Assembly (NCBI GenBank): GCA_040757065.1 | Contig: JBFLXR010000006.1 | Location: forward strand, 1 to 64,000 | Source of the DNA: JBFLXR01 sp040757065 | Lineage (GTDB): Bacteria; Pseudomonadota; Gammaproteobacteria; Burkholderiales; Gallionellaceae | DNA length: 64,000 nt | Direction: 5' to 3' | Part shown: piece after piece, positions 1 through 7,972 of the stretch | Layout: each line of letters opens with the position of its first letter | Position numbering within the stretch: the first letter of the stretch is position 1 | Made by a program: the position numbers and the translations under genes | The notes under the pieces: generated by a model | What the model saw: the letters and a program-made list of their open reading frames with translations, nothing else | The model's database searches: none | Told to the model about the DNA's origin: nothing

Positions 1-1
1 A

Positions 2-97
2 GTAATCGGCGACTGGATTATGTTCTACAACAATCGGCGACCGCATCAATCGCTGAAAATGAAAACGCCTGCTGAGGCTTATGCTTTAGCGGCTTGA
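2..97 (+). CDS. IS3-family transposase OrfB, C-terminal fragment (partial)
   Basis: The reading frame enters from the left edge and stops at TGA 95-97. The last 31 residues include the pattern YNNRRPHQSL followed by KTPAEAY, which is the typical C-terminus of the DDE integrase (OrfB) of IS3-family elements. The catalytic D, D and E residues lie outside the window, so it cannot be told whether the element is intact. It marks the edge of the AT-richer accessory strip that follows. Assignment to the IS3 family is from the motif; the subgroup is not determined. Confidence 0.8.
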   Translation, partial: VIGDWIMFYNNRRPHQSLKMKTPAEAYALAA

Positions 98-103
98 GTT
101 GAG

Positions 104-120
104 CAGGTTCCGCTGGGTCA
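104..120. repeat. Possible right terminal inverted repeat of the IS3-like element
   Basis: Just after the transposase stop the sequence CAGGTTCCGCTGGGTCA ends in CA. Read on the other strand it starts TGACCC, the usual TG...CA terminus of IS3-family elements. The matching left end lies outside the window, so this is an inference from position and end dinucleotides only. Confidence 0.35.
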
Positions 121-123
121 ATA

Positions 124-207
124 CAAGGGCGGCTAAGCCACAACCGTGCATGCGGAGGCTGATTTCCATAATGCATCCGGCGCAATTCATTGCGCTCTAC
201 GCAGGCT
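124..207. repeat. Degenerate repeat copy A (REP-like element)
   Basis: This stretch aligns imperfectly with 2176-2262. Both share an AAGCCAC-type left part, a TGCGG block, a TTTC(C/T)AT(A/G)ATGC block and a right part with GCAAT or GCGCAAT followed by a near-palindrome and CTACGC(A/G)GGCT. By eye about three quarters of positions agree over some 90 bp. On the minus strand the copy begins almost directly after the stop of the gene at 206-694. It may be a REP-like intergenic element or the remnant of an older mobile element. Confidence 0.5.
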
Positions 208-694
208 ATTTATGTTGGCCAGTTAATGGGCACTCCAGAACATTTTCCAAAAACTCTTTCCGGATGTAATCCGATCTCAATTTATAGCTTGATTCTTCAG
301 CAAGATTTCCGCTTGTTACATCATACGCAGTAACTACAACAATTTTTCGTTCTGGAATATTTGCCGCGCATCTCAAAACATTATCTACCATGTTAGAGTA
401 CCGTCTACAGCTAATGGCTTTATTTTGCTGCAAATCATACATAACCCAAATATATTTAACATCGTCAAATGCAAATTCTTTAGTATTACTCGGTCGACTG
501 ATAGAAACAAAATCAACTAATTTCCGATTACCACCATCCCCTGCGGGACCTGAACCCAAGACGCGTGAAGATAAAAATTTATATTCCCCCGTTCCCACTA
601 TTGTTAGTACTGTACATTCAGAAGAGCTGACACTCCCGCACACAAATAACAAAGGCAGGCAAAATAGCACAACCCACTTAGAATTCACTAACAT
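206..694 (-). CDS. Hypothetical secreted protein
   Basis: Not recognised. The chosen ATG gives 162 residues and is preceded by a GGAGGGA ribosome-binding site that overlaps an upstream in-frame ATG at 718. The N-terminus (MLVNSKWVVLFCLPLLFVC) is basic then hydrophobic, with GSVSSSEC after it, so a signal peptide is likely. The mature part has four or five cysteines and no catalytic motif I recognise. It is monocistronic, AT-richer than the core genes and lies beside an IS remnant, which suggests horizontal acquisition. A GTG two codons downstream is an alternative start. Confidence 0.5.
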   Translation of the reverse strand: MLVNSKWVVLFCLPLLFVCGSVSSSECTVLTIVGTGEYKFLSSRVLGSGPAGDGGNRKLVDFVSISRPSNTKEFAFDDVKYIWVMYDLQQNKAISCRRYSNMVDNVLRCAANIPERKIVVVTAYDVTSGNLAEESSYKLRSDYIRKEFLENVLECPLTGQHK

Positions 695-858
695 TTCCCT
701 CCGCATAAATAATGCCACTTATGCCAATCAGCCTGTTGTTATGGTAATTCAGGCTTGGGAACCGATCGTCACGTCGAATAAACCAACCGACGACGATCTG
801 AAAAAAGACCTTTTTTCTTGGGCGCATTTTTAATTCTCCTTACTATTGATTCGGCATC

Positions 859-876
859 GGCGCACCAAGGTGCGCC
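859..876. repeat. Perfect 8-bp inverted repeat with AA loop
   Basis: GGCGCACC AA GGTGCGCC is a perfect hairpin lying about 30 bases past the stop of the minus-strand gene 905-1399. No T-run follows on either strand, so it is not a standard Rho-independent terminator; it may stabilise the 3' end. Confidence 0.5.
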
Positions 877-904
877 CTCAAACTTAACCTCATTATTTCT
901 TCCG

Positions 905-1399
905 TTAAAGAGGTGCTAGTTTCCGCAAAATGAGCCGGAAGAAAAAATCCTGCTCTCGATTACGCCATGCCGACAGGAGCTCTTCCTCAAGGGCAGTTAT
1001 CAAGATCGATTTCGTCGGAATCGAGATATCGAAACCATCAACCACATACAGATCAACACGCTGAACGTGATCTTCATCGGCGAGACTCCTGAAGAACGTG
1101 GTCATCGCTTTGGCATGCTGCCGAAACCGTGCTTCGCCTTCTGGCCCCACAAGCGCGTAAGGCGACACCAGATCATCCGATGTGTCACCAAGCGGTGACG
1201 CCGTCACCAAGAACGGCAGCGCCGACGGGTTGTCAGAACGCGCTACGATTTCAGACACCAAAGGCTGGACAATATTGCAGCCGAGTTGTAACGCCATACC
1301 AACTTGCAATGCCTGGCTGGATGCGCGCCGAGCCACCCTCTCCCGCTCTTGAGGAGATGCCTCGACTAATGTGATCGACCCACAAACAAGGTAACTCAT
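905..1399 (-). CDS. Hypothetical protein
   Basis: 164 residues, no family recognised. There is no signal peptide or membrane segment. The N-terminus MSYLVCGSITLVE is followed by a charged helix rich in E and R, a mixed hydrophobic middle and an acidic segment with DLYVVDGFDI, which looks like a soluble alpha/beta fold. Its composition is closer to the core genes than that of its neighbours. It stands alone on the minus strand with about 190-230 bases of non-coding DNA on each side. No function can be given. Confidence 0.5.
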   Translation of the reverse strand: MSYLVCGSITLVEASPQERERVARRASSQALQVGMALQLGCNIVQPLVSEIVARSDNPSALPFLVTASPLGDTSDDLVSPYALVGPEGEARFRQHAKAMTTFFRSLADEDHVQRVDLYVVDGFDISIPTKSILITALEEELLSAWRNREQDFFFRLILRKLAPL

Positions 1400-1629
1400 C
1401 TCGTGCGCCTATTCGGATACATTCGTTGAATATGCCAGTGAAATTGAAGACGATTTTTCTGGGGAAGGTCAGTGCACCTGAATTCTAATTCCCGGCGACA
1501 AAACCCCCAACCTTCTACTCCCCTCCACATTTAAACGGATTACACGTTTCCGCTCCAAAGCCACCGGATAGCTTTGCTTTACCCCGCAACGAAGCACCAA
1601 GGGCAACCGCCCTACGCCAGCTTAAACAG

Positions 1630-1962
1630 TTAAAATTCATAAACCATGATGCCAACACACAAAACATAAATCATTGCTGCAGCGGCATCTGACATTAAAA
1701 TTTGCCCCGTGGATGATGGCCTCAATCCTGCCGGCGCAAATAACCGATTATCCCCTTTTGCGCGGCAAGCAAAATAATAGGTCGCATACAGCAACGGAAA
1801 CAGTGGAGCTAGCCTTTCTCCATCATCTCTAAGTTTCGTTATATCCTTTTGCAGCAACAACTCAACAATGACAAATCCAAGATAAACGCTCCAGAGTATC
1901 TGCACAAACCTCTTCCGTTTCTCTGCATCTTCGATCAATGGTGCGTCAATCGCCTTACTCAT
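1630..1962 (-). CDS. Hypothetical small membrane protein
   Basis: 110 residues, family not recognised. A charged N-terminus with the cluster EKRKR is followed by three hydrophobic stretches: about 24-38 (WSVYLGFVIVELLL), 53-66 (APLFPLLYATYYFAC) and 89-110 (SDAAAAMIYVLCVGIMVYEF), so two or three membrane segments are likely. The gene is monocistronic on the minus strand in the low-GC accessory strip. Nothing nearby suggests a partner or a substrate. Confidence 0.45.
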   Translation of the reverse strand: MSKAIDAPLIEDAEKRKRFVQILWSVYLGFVIVELLLQKDITKLRDDGERLAPLFPLLYATYYFACRAKGDNRLFAPAGLRPSSTGQILMSDAAAAMIYVLCVGIMVYEF

Positions 1963-2126
1963 TCAGTTTGCCTATTGATTTATCGCCGAATCCACACGCC
2001 TTTGGGCTGTTCATCTCAGACCTCGCGCACACAATAAACCTGACAGGCGCATTCTTAACCATGAATTAATCACTTATTGAAAATTTCATGTATTTCCCCG
2101 CTCCCCAACTTAGAACAAGGAACGCA

Positions 2127-2170
2127 GATTGAGCCCCCCTCCAAGCCCGCTGGCTCAATCTCAGGGGGGC
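2127..2170. repeat. Two overlapping, mutually exclusive inverted repeats
   Basis: GATTGAGCC (2127-2135) is complementary to GGCTCAATC (2152-2160), and GCCCCCCT (2133-2140) is complementary to AGGGGGGC (2163-2170). The left arms share three bases, so only one stem can be complete at a time. No T-tract follows. The role is unknown. Confidence 0.6.
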
Positions 2171-2175
2171 GGGTT

Positions 2176-2262
2176 ATCAAGCCACACATGGGTGCGGTTC
2201 GGTTGTTAATTTCTATGATGCCTCCGGTGCAATGAATTGCGCCCTACGCGGGCTGTTCAACA
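2176..2262. repeat. Degenerate repeat copy B (REP-like element)
   Basis: Second copy of the element at 124-207, again beginning just after the stop of a minus-strand gene (2267-2728). Its core GCAATGAATTGC is a short palindrome. Both copies bracket the strip of four small genes. Confidence 0.5.
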
Positions 2263-2266
2263 AATC

Positions 2267-2728
2267 TTACTGCGTATCACTAGATAACAATTTCTGCCCA
2301 CTGTTTGAATGAATATCTGCAGCCACGTTCTGATTACCAAATCTTGTGTCGAGGTTCCGAACTAGTTCGTTATACATCCGCATCTGGTAATCTGAGAAAT
2401 GCGAATTCCCCGCAATCACCACTTTCAATTTCCACGGTCTCTGATGCAAGGGCGGAATAAAAACATTAAAGTGGCTGTTCATATTGTTCGAACTAGCGAA
2501 ATATAAACCTTCTCTAGCAGAGTCTGTGTTCGAACGAATCTCATCAAGCCCCATTTGCTTCAAAATCGCTTTAACTTCTTTGAGTGCATCAGCAGAAATT
2601 GCGGTGTCGGACATGGTGATATTGGCCTCATCATGCGCAAGGCATCCAACCAAACACACCACCAAGATAAACCTGTAAATTATTAAGAACGTGAGCCACT
2701 TAGTCCGCTTGCAGGAACAGAAATCCAT
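2267..2728 (-). CDS. Hypothetical lipoprotein
   Basis: 153 residues. A basic N-terminus and hydrophobic segment (about 11-28) end in the lipobox LVGC with Cys29 as the likely lipidated residue. The mature part contains a helical region with KAILKQMGLDEI and a segment with FNVFIPP and WKLKVVIAG, but no family I can name. It is the innermost of four unrelated minus-strand genes in the accessory strip. Export and lipid anchoring are inferred from the signal sequence. Confidence 0.5.
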   Translation of the reverse strand: MDFCSCKRTKWLTFLIIYRFILVVCLVGCLAHDEANITMSDTAISADALKEVKAILKQMGLDEIRSNTDSAREGLYFASSNNMNSHFNVFIPPLHQRPWKLKVVIAGNSHFSDYQMRMYNELVRNLDTRFGNQNVAADIHSNSGQKLLSSDTQ

Positions 2729-2838
2729 GAGTGCTCCAATAAATTTTAGCGACCATGAGCGGCACCGCCACTCACTCCTACACTACGCCGACCGCCTGTC
2801 AGGTGTATTTCGTGCGCTGCATCTGCGCCACGCTCGCC

Positions 2839-2868
2839 TTGCGTCCTTTACGCAAACTCGCCTATAGT
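2839..2868 (+). promoter_or_regulatory. Possible sigma-70 promoter for the GFA gene
   Basis: TTGCGT (2839-2844) and TATAGT (2863-2868) are separated by 18 bases and lie 33 bases before the ATG at 2901. AAAGGA precedes the start codon. This is a motif match only. Confidence 0.4.
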
Positions 2869-2900
2869 GCGCAACGCATTTTACATCTAAAGGAAATACC

Positions 2901-3248
2901 ATGATTTACAAAGGCAGTTGCCATTGCGGCAAAATCGCTTTCGAAGTGGAGGGCGAACTGACTCAGGTTGCCGACTGTAATTGCTCGATTTGCACCAAGA
3001 TGGGGTCGCTGCACTGGTTTCTGCCGCGCGAGAAGTTGCGCTTGCTGACGCCGGAGGCGGATCTCGCCACCTACACGTTCGGCAAGCAAATCATCAAACA
3101 TCATTTTTGCCCGCGCTGCGGCATTCATCCTTTCGGCGAGGGTGTCGATCCGGCAGGCAACCGCAAAGCGGCCGTCAATGCGCGCTGCTTAGAAGGGGTC
3201 GATCTGGCCTCGCTCACTGTGGTTCATGTCGATGGTCGCTCCCGCTAG
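2901..3248 (+). CDS. GFA-family zinc-binding protein
   Basis: 115 residues matching the GFA/CENP-V fold, a zinc beta-tent named after glutathione-dependent formaldehyde-activating enzyme. The metal-binding cysteines are visible as CHCG (7, 9), CNCSIC (26, 28, 31) and CPRCG (70, 73). Most single-domain GFA proteins have no proven substrate, so formaldehyde or glutathione chemistry should not be assumed. The gene is monocistronic; the next gene on the same strand starts 118 bases later. AAAGGA lies eight bases before the ATG. Confidence 0.85.
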   Translation: MIYKGSCHCGKIAFEVEGELTQVADCNCSICTKMGSLHWFLPREKLRLLTPEADLATYTFGKQIIKHHFCPRCGIHPFGEGVDPAGNRKAAVNARCLEGVDLASLTVVHVDGRSR

Positions 3249-3366
3249 CGCAGCAATCAAGATCCATTAACTTATTATCATCTTCTAATATTCATCCGTA
3301 CACAAACCCGCTAGAATGCCGCCATCGCAGTGCGCATCGCGCGCCTGTCCTTTAAGGTTGCCGGAT

Positions 3367-3789
3367 ATGGATGAATATATTTTTTTCGATGCAGGTCTGC
3401 GCGACCGCTTTGTGCAGTTTCTCGAGACGCTGAGCATTCCCTGCGAGCTAAAAGACGATACGATGGGCATGATCGTGGCCGTGCCGGAGGACTTGCCGGA
3501 AGAAACCGCCGATGCCATCGAAGCGCATTACGAGTCGCTGGAAGAGGCGCAATCCGAACTGATGGCCGAGAGCGGCGATCTGAAACAACTCGCGGGCGTG
3601 CGCGTCGCGCTGCCGGACGGTCGTCAAATCATGGTGCCGGTGCAAGCCGACATTGCCAAACGCCTGTTCGCCGCCTTCAGCATCGAAGAGGTGCAAGCAC
3701 TGTTCGACACTGTCGCACGCCACACCCTCACCCCGCCGGAAACCGACCACCTCTGCCGCATATTACGCGCCGAAGCTCAGAAAGCCTAA
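3367..3789 (+). CDS. Conserved hypothetical acidic protein
   Basis: 140 residues starting MDEYIFFDAG. An upstream in-frame ATG at 3316 is less likely because AAGG lies just upstream of 3367. The protein is soluble and acidic, with a long helix rich in E and A (about 45-70), a short LPDGRQIMVPV beta segment and a helical C-terminus ending TDHLCRILRAEAQKA. No domain is recognised. It faces the 3' end of the diguanylate cyclase gene across about 130 bases. Confidence 0.55.
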   Translation: MDEYIFFDAGLRDRFVQFLETLSIPCELKDDTMGMIVAVPEDLPEETADAIEAHYESLEEAQSELMAESGDLKQLAGVRVALPDGRQIMVPVQADIAKRLFAAFSIEEVQALFDTVARHTLTPPETDHLCRILRAEAQKA

Positions 3790-3917
3790 CCGCCAACGCA
3801 GCGCGGTGTGCCTCTCCGCTTCCATACGAATAACGCTGCGTGAACGCACCCTATGCAGAGGGACACTGCCCGCAGCCGGGCGCATGGTGCGGCCAACCGC
3901 AAGTTCGCAACGCAGCC

Positions 3918-5513
3918 TTAACCGGCCGACCGGTTTTGCTCTTCACCGCACACCAGATTGCGTCCGCCCTGTTTGGCGCGGTAGAGCGCTTCGTCGGCGC
4001 GTTTAACGAACAGGTCTTCGCGCTCGCCGTCGCGCCAGCTTGCCACGCCGAAGCTGCATGTAATCTGCCCGACTTGCGGCAACACATGCGTTTCGATCAT
4101 CTGCCGCAGTTTTTCCGCCAGCACGACACCGGCCTCTTGCCCATCGTCGCGCAGCAGCAGTACGAATTCTTCTCCGCCCCAGCGACCGACAAAATCGATG
4201 TTGCGCACTGCGCCCTCCACCAGCCGGGCAATGGATTTCAGCACCTCGTCGCCGGTATCGTGTCCGTAGGTGTCGTTAATGCGCTTGAACAGATCGATGT
4301 CGAACAGTATCAGCGTCATCGTGCCGCTGTTGCGCCGCTTGCGTTCGACTTCCTGAGCCAGTGCATGCGCGAAACTGCGCCGGTTGTGCAAGCCAGTCAA
4401 CGGATCGTGCGTCGCGAGATAATCTTTCTCGCCCAGCAAGCGGTCGGCAATTTCCAGCAGGTTGTTGAAGCTGCGGGAAATGCGGCGGATTTCGTCCTCG
4501 CCGTCCACGGGAATGCGCACGGCAAAATCCTGCGTAGCCGCGATTTGCTCCATGCTGGCGAGCATGCGATCCAGCGCACGCAACAGACCGGCGATCGATG
4601 AAACCGTCAGTATCAGTACAACTGTACTCAGCAACAATGTCAGCACAACACCGACGAGCATATTGCGGCGGATTTCAGTCAGTTTATCGCCGGATTCCTG
4701 CACGATATGCAGCAAGGCTTGGTCTTCCGCATCTTTCATGCGGTCGATTGCGGCGGTCGCAGTTGCCCACCACGCCGTCGGCGTTAATCTGACCGAGCGC
4801 GATTCCAGCGCCGAAAACGCTTCGATCGTATTCAGCGTACGCGCCACGTCCGCCCCGAAAAAATGCGCCGACAATGCATCGGCGATTTCCGGCGTTGCTT
4901 CCAGCGCGAATTTGCGCAATTCTTCGTCGAACAGCCCTTTCAGACGCATCAAGCTTTGCAACGCCTGCGCATCGTCCCGGCTGCTTTCCAGCAGATAGCC
5001 GACCGTAGCGCGCATCTGACCGAGATATTCCTTCGCCAGCACCAGCCGTGCATGCGCGGAAATATCGTCCTTGGCAAACGGCGGTTCGACCGGATTGGTC
5101 AGGCTGCCCATGCGGTCGGTCAGTTGCTGTATCAGCCGCGTATAGTCATCGCGCGCTTCCAAAGGCGCAATGCCGCCAGCCAAAACCGTTGCGCGCAAAG
5201 CAGACACTTCTTTTTGTAAAACCTCATCCGCCGCATGTACGGTCGCAAGTGCGCGCATTGCCGAATCGGTTGCGTCGCGCTGCGCCAGCACGGCCTGCGT
5301 ATCCAACCCGGCCAGCGTCATGGTGCTCAGTCCGCGCTCTTTTTGCAGCTCGTGTACGGCTTGCGAAAGCGCATTGATGCGTTGCACATTGGAGGAAATC
5401 GTATCGAATTTGCGCTGCTGAATATCGTAACGGTCGTACTGGTTCCACAATACGATGGCGAGCGATGCCAGTGCGGCAAAGCCGAGCAGCAGAATTTTAT
5501 GTTTGAGCGTCAT
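3918..5513 (-). CDS. NIT-HAMP-GGDEF membrane diguanylate cyclase
   Basis: 531 residues. TM1 is about 7-23 and TM2 about 285-310, enclosing a periplasmic helical region with HELQKERGLS (54-63), the signature of NIT (nitrate/nitrite-sensing type) domains. HAMP follows (about 311-362), then a GGDEF domain with the active loop GGEEF at 446-450. RNID at 437-440, five residues before the loop, is a complete inhibitory I-site. The protein should make c-di-GMP from two GTP with product inhibition. The ligand is inferred from the domain class and not shown. It is transcribed divergently from the copper-type receptor gene. Confidence 0.88.
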   Translation of the reverse strand: MTLKHKILLLGFAALASLAIVLWNQYDRYDIQQRKFDTISSNVQRINALSQAVHELQKERGLSTMTLAGLDTQAVLAQRDATDSAMRALATVHAADEVLQKEVSALRATVLAGGIAPLEARDDYTRLIQQLTDRMGSLTNPVEPPFAKDDISAHARLVLAKEYLGQMRATVGYLLESSRDDAQALQSLMRLKGLFDEELRKFALEATPEIADALSAHFFGADVARTLNTIEAFSALESRSVRLTPTAWWATATAAIDRMKDAEDQALLHIVQESGDKLTEIRRNMLVGVVLTLLLSTVVLILTVSSIAGLLRALDRMLASMEQIAATQDFAVRIPVDGEDEIRRISRSFNNLLEIADRLLGEKDYLATHDPLTGLHNRRSFAHALAQEVERKRRNSGTMTLILFDIDLFKRINDTYGHDTGDEVLKSIARLVEGAVRNIDFVGRWGGEEFVLLLRDDGQEAGVVLAEKLRQMIETHVLPQVGQITCSFGVASWRDGEREDLFVKRADEALYRAKQGGRNLVCGEEQNRSAG

Positions 5514-5765
5514 GGTCGGGCCGATCGTTGGTCGATAGCCGGGCAGCGCAAGGCGCTGTCCCGTCTGTTTTCGCCAGCCGCCGGAATTCCCCGTCCCGTC
5601 GCCGATCTATTATTTATCTATTACTTTTTATATAGGCACTATTATACGCCCCCATCTCTAAAGGCGCACCTCCAGCCGGGTGCGGCAATATGTCGCAGGG
5701 TCGCGCAGGCAACTTCCGGGATAATGCGAGCCTCGCAAAATTGGATTCAATCAGGGAGAGCATCG

Positions 5766-7877
5766 ATGAAATACCGGAACAAACAAGGCGGCGTATTCGC
5801 GCTGAGCCTGATCGCAGCAGCACTAAGCCAATCCGTTTACGCACAAGAAGCCCCGGTGGCCGAAGTCGCCCCTGCCGCAGCCGCACCGGCAGCCCCGGTC
5901 GCGCAAACTGCACCGGCCCCTGCAGCCTCTGCGCTGGAAGAAGTGGTGGTAACCGCGCCGCGCATGCAAGAGCCGCTGAAGGTGGTGACGAACCCCCGCG
6001 CGCCGCGCCAGCCGATTCCCGCGCACGACGGCGCCGACTATCTGAAAACTATCCCCGGCTTCTCGGTGATTACCAAGGGCGGTACGGACGGCGATCCGGT
6101 GTTCCGCGGCATGGCCGCTTCGCGCGTGAACATTCTGGTGGACAACCAGACCGTGCTGGGTGGCTGTAACGGCCGCATGGATGCACCGACCGCGTATATT
6201 TTCCCGGAAGTGTTCAACAAGCTGACCGTCATCAAAGGCCCGCAAACCGTTTCGCACGGCCCGGGCAACTCTGCCGCGACCGCGATGTTCGAACGCCAGC
6301 AGCCGCGGTTCAGCGAATTCGGCTACAAGATGCACACCGGCGTGATGGTGGGCAGCGCCAACCGTCACGATGAAGTGGTGGATGCGCAAGTCGGCAGCGC
6401 GGGCGGCTACGTGCAAGCCATCGCCACCAACTCGCAGGCAGGCGACTACAAAGACGGCAAGAATAACCGCGTGCACTCGGCTTACCACCGCTACAGCGCC
6501 AACGCTGCCGTGGGTCTGACTCCGGATGCCGATACCCGCGTCGAACTGTCCGCCGCCACCAGCGACGGCCGCGCCGCTTATGCCGACCGCAGCATGGACG
6601 GTACCAAGTTCCTGCGCAACAACGTCGCGCTGAGCTTCAACCGTAAGCACCTGACTTCCACCGTGGAAGAAATCGATGCCGTGGTCGCCGCCAACAACGT
6701 CGATCACATCATGGACGACCAAACCCTGCGCACACCGGGCATGATGGGTTACGCCAACCTGAAGCGCGACACCAGCGATCTGCGCGCCTCGACCAAGCTG
6801 CGTGTGGCCGATCCTACGCTGCTGACGATCGGCGTGGATGCCCAGCGCAACAACCACAAATCCCGCTCCGCAATGCCCGGCATGCCTTACAGCGCCTGGC
6901 AGAACGACGCCTCGATCGCCCAGCAAGGCCTGTTCACCGAACTGGATCACCACCTGAGCGAACAGCAGAAAGTGGTGGCGGGCTACCGCGCCGACTGGTG
7001 GAAAGCACAGGACAACCGCCCCGCGATGATTATGGACTGGAACGCCATGGGCATGGGCGGCATGATGGGCGCGATGGCAATGAACCCGACCTCCGGCAAG
7101 CAGCGCACGCAAACCCTGCACAGCGGCTTTGCGCGCTATGAGCAACGCCTGAGCGAACCGACCACCCTGTTCGTCGGCCTCGGCCACACCAGCCGCTTCC
7201 CCGACTACTGGGAACTGATCGCCAAGCAAAGCACGAACAGCGTCAGCTCGTTCAACGTCCGCCCGGAAAAGACCAATCAGTTGGATACCGGCGTGATCTA
7301 CAAGACGGCTGAAACCGAGTTCAACCTGTCTGCCTTCTACAGCAAGGTCACCGACTTCATCCTGATCGACTCCACCATGAAAATGGTGACCGGCGCAGCC
7401 CGCAACGTCAACGCCACCACCTTCGGCGGCGAAGCCGGCTTTGCGCAAGCGCTGAACAGCGACTGGAAGCTGCACTCCTCGCTGGCCTACGTGCACGGCA
7501 CCAACGACACCGACGGCACACCGCTGGCACAACTGCCGCCGCTGGAGGGCTTGATGAGTCTGGGTTACGACGACAAGACCTGGTCGTTCACCGCGCTGAC
7601 CCGCGTGGTTGCCGCACAAACACGCTTCGACAAGAACAAGGGCAACATCGTCGGCAAGGACATCGGTGCATCCAGCGGCTTCGCCGTCTTCTCGATGAAT
7701 GCCGGCTGGCGTCCGTCGAAGAATTCGCTGATTACCGCCGGTGTGGACAACCTGTTCAACCGCACCTATGCGGAATTCATCAGCCGCGCAGGCACGGCCA
7801 TTACCGGCTACACGCAAACCACCCGCGTGAACCAGCCGGGCCGTACCCTGTGGCTGAAGGCTACCCTCGACCTGTAA
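5766..7877 (+). CDS. TonB-dependent outer-membrane receptor, copper type (OprC/NosA-like)
   Basis: 703 residues. A signal peptide ends near VYAQ (23-26), followed by an Ala/Pro-rich linker and a TonB-box-like EEVVVTA (58-64). The plug carries LGGCNGRMDAPTAYI (131-145), which resembles the copper-receptor signature of OprC and NosA. Methionine clusters occur near 318-326, 370-375 and around 420-440 (AMGMGGMMGAMAM), suited to Cu(I). The barrel ends in a Phe-less DL terminus. The start at 5766 sits just after an AGGGAG site; longer in-frame readings run through non-coding DNA. The His-tailed protein downstream supports the copper assignment. Confidence 0.85.
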   Translation: MKYRNKQGGVFALSLIAAALSQSVYAQEAPVAEVAPAAAAPAAPVAQTAPAPAASALEEVVVTAPRMQEPLKVVTNPRAPRQPIPAHDGADYLKTIPGFSVITKGGTDGDPVFRGMAASRVNILVDNQTVLGGCNGRMDAPTAYIFPEVFNKLTVIKGPQTVSHGPGNSAATAMFERQQPRFSEFGYKMHTGVMVGSANRHDEVVDAQVGSAGGYVQAIATNSQAGDYKDGKNNRVHSAYHRYSANAAVGLTPDADTRVELSAATSDGRAAYADRSMDGTKFLRNNVALSFNRKHLTSTVEEIDAVVAANNVDHIMDDQTLRTPGMMGYANLKRDTSDLRASTKLRVADPTLLTIGVDAQRNNHKSRSAMPGMPYSAWQNDASIAQQGLFTELDHHLSEQQKVVAGYRADWWKAQDNRPAMIMDWNAMGMGGMMGAMAMNPTSGKQRTQTLHSGFARYEQRLSEPTTLFVGLGHTSRFPDYWELIAKQSTNSVSSFNVRPEKTNQLDTGVIYKTAETEFNLSAFYSKVTDFILIDSTMKMVTGAARNVNATTFGGEAGFAQALNSDWKLHSSLAYVHGTNDTDGTPLAQLPPLEGLMSLGYDDKTWSFTALTRVVAAQTRFDKNKGNIVGKDIGASSGFAVFSMNAGWRPSKNSLITAGVDNLFNRTYAEFISRAGTAITGYTQTTRVNQPGRTLWLKATLDL

Positions 7878-7901
7878 ATCCCCTTATTGCAGGTCGCACT
7901 G

Positions 7902-7936
7902 ACGCCATCCCGTTTACTGCGGGGTGGCGTTTTTTT
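7902..7936 (+). terminator. Rho-independent terminator after the copper receptor
   Basis: CGCCATCCCG and CGGGGTGGCG form a stem with one G-T pair and a short loop, followed by seven T. It separates the receptor from the next gene, 37 bases further on, so expression of the two may be unequal or the hairpin leaky. Confidence 0.8.
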
Positions 7937-7972
7937 CGCTATCCTGCACACTCCCGACTGAAAGGAAACCGC

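Larger units (their letters stand above)
1963..2266. other. Intergenic stretch with nested inverted repeats and repeat copy B
   Basis: This 304-base gap holds no convincing gene. It contains two overlapping inverted repeats (2127-2135 with 2152-2160, and 2133-2140 with 2163-2170), which compete for the same left arm, followed by the degenerate repeat at 2176-2262. The rest is AT-rich with no recognisable promoter pair. Confidence 0.6.

Noticed and set aside
390..833. Plus-strand frame opposite the first small gene
   Set aside because: No start signal; the minus-strand gene has a signal peptide and a ribosome-binding site.
719..2266. Integron gene-cassette array in the accessory strip
   Set aside because: Single matches to the attC core boxes occur at about chance frequency, and no paired, palindromic attC site or integrase was found.
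5823..7817. Long minus-strand open frame opposite the copper receptor
   Set aside because: Low-complexity His/Ala/Gly/Val composition with no domain; the receptor has all family motifs.
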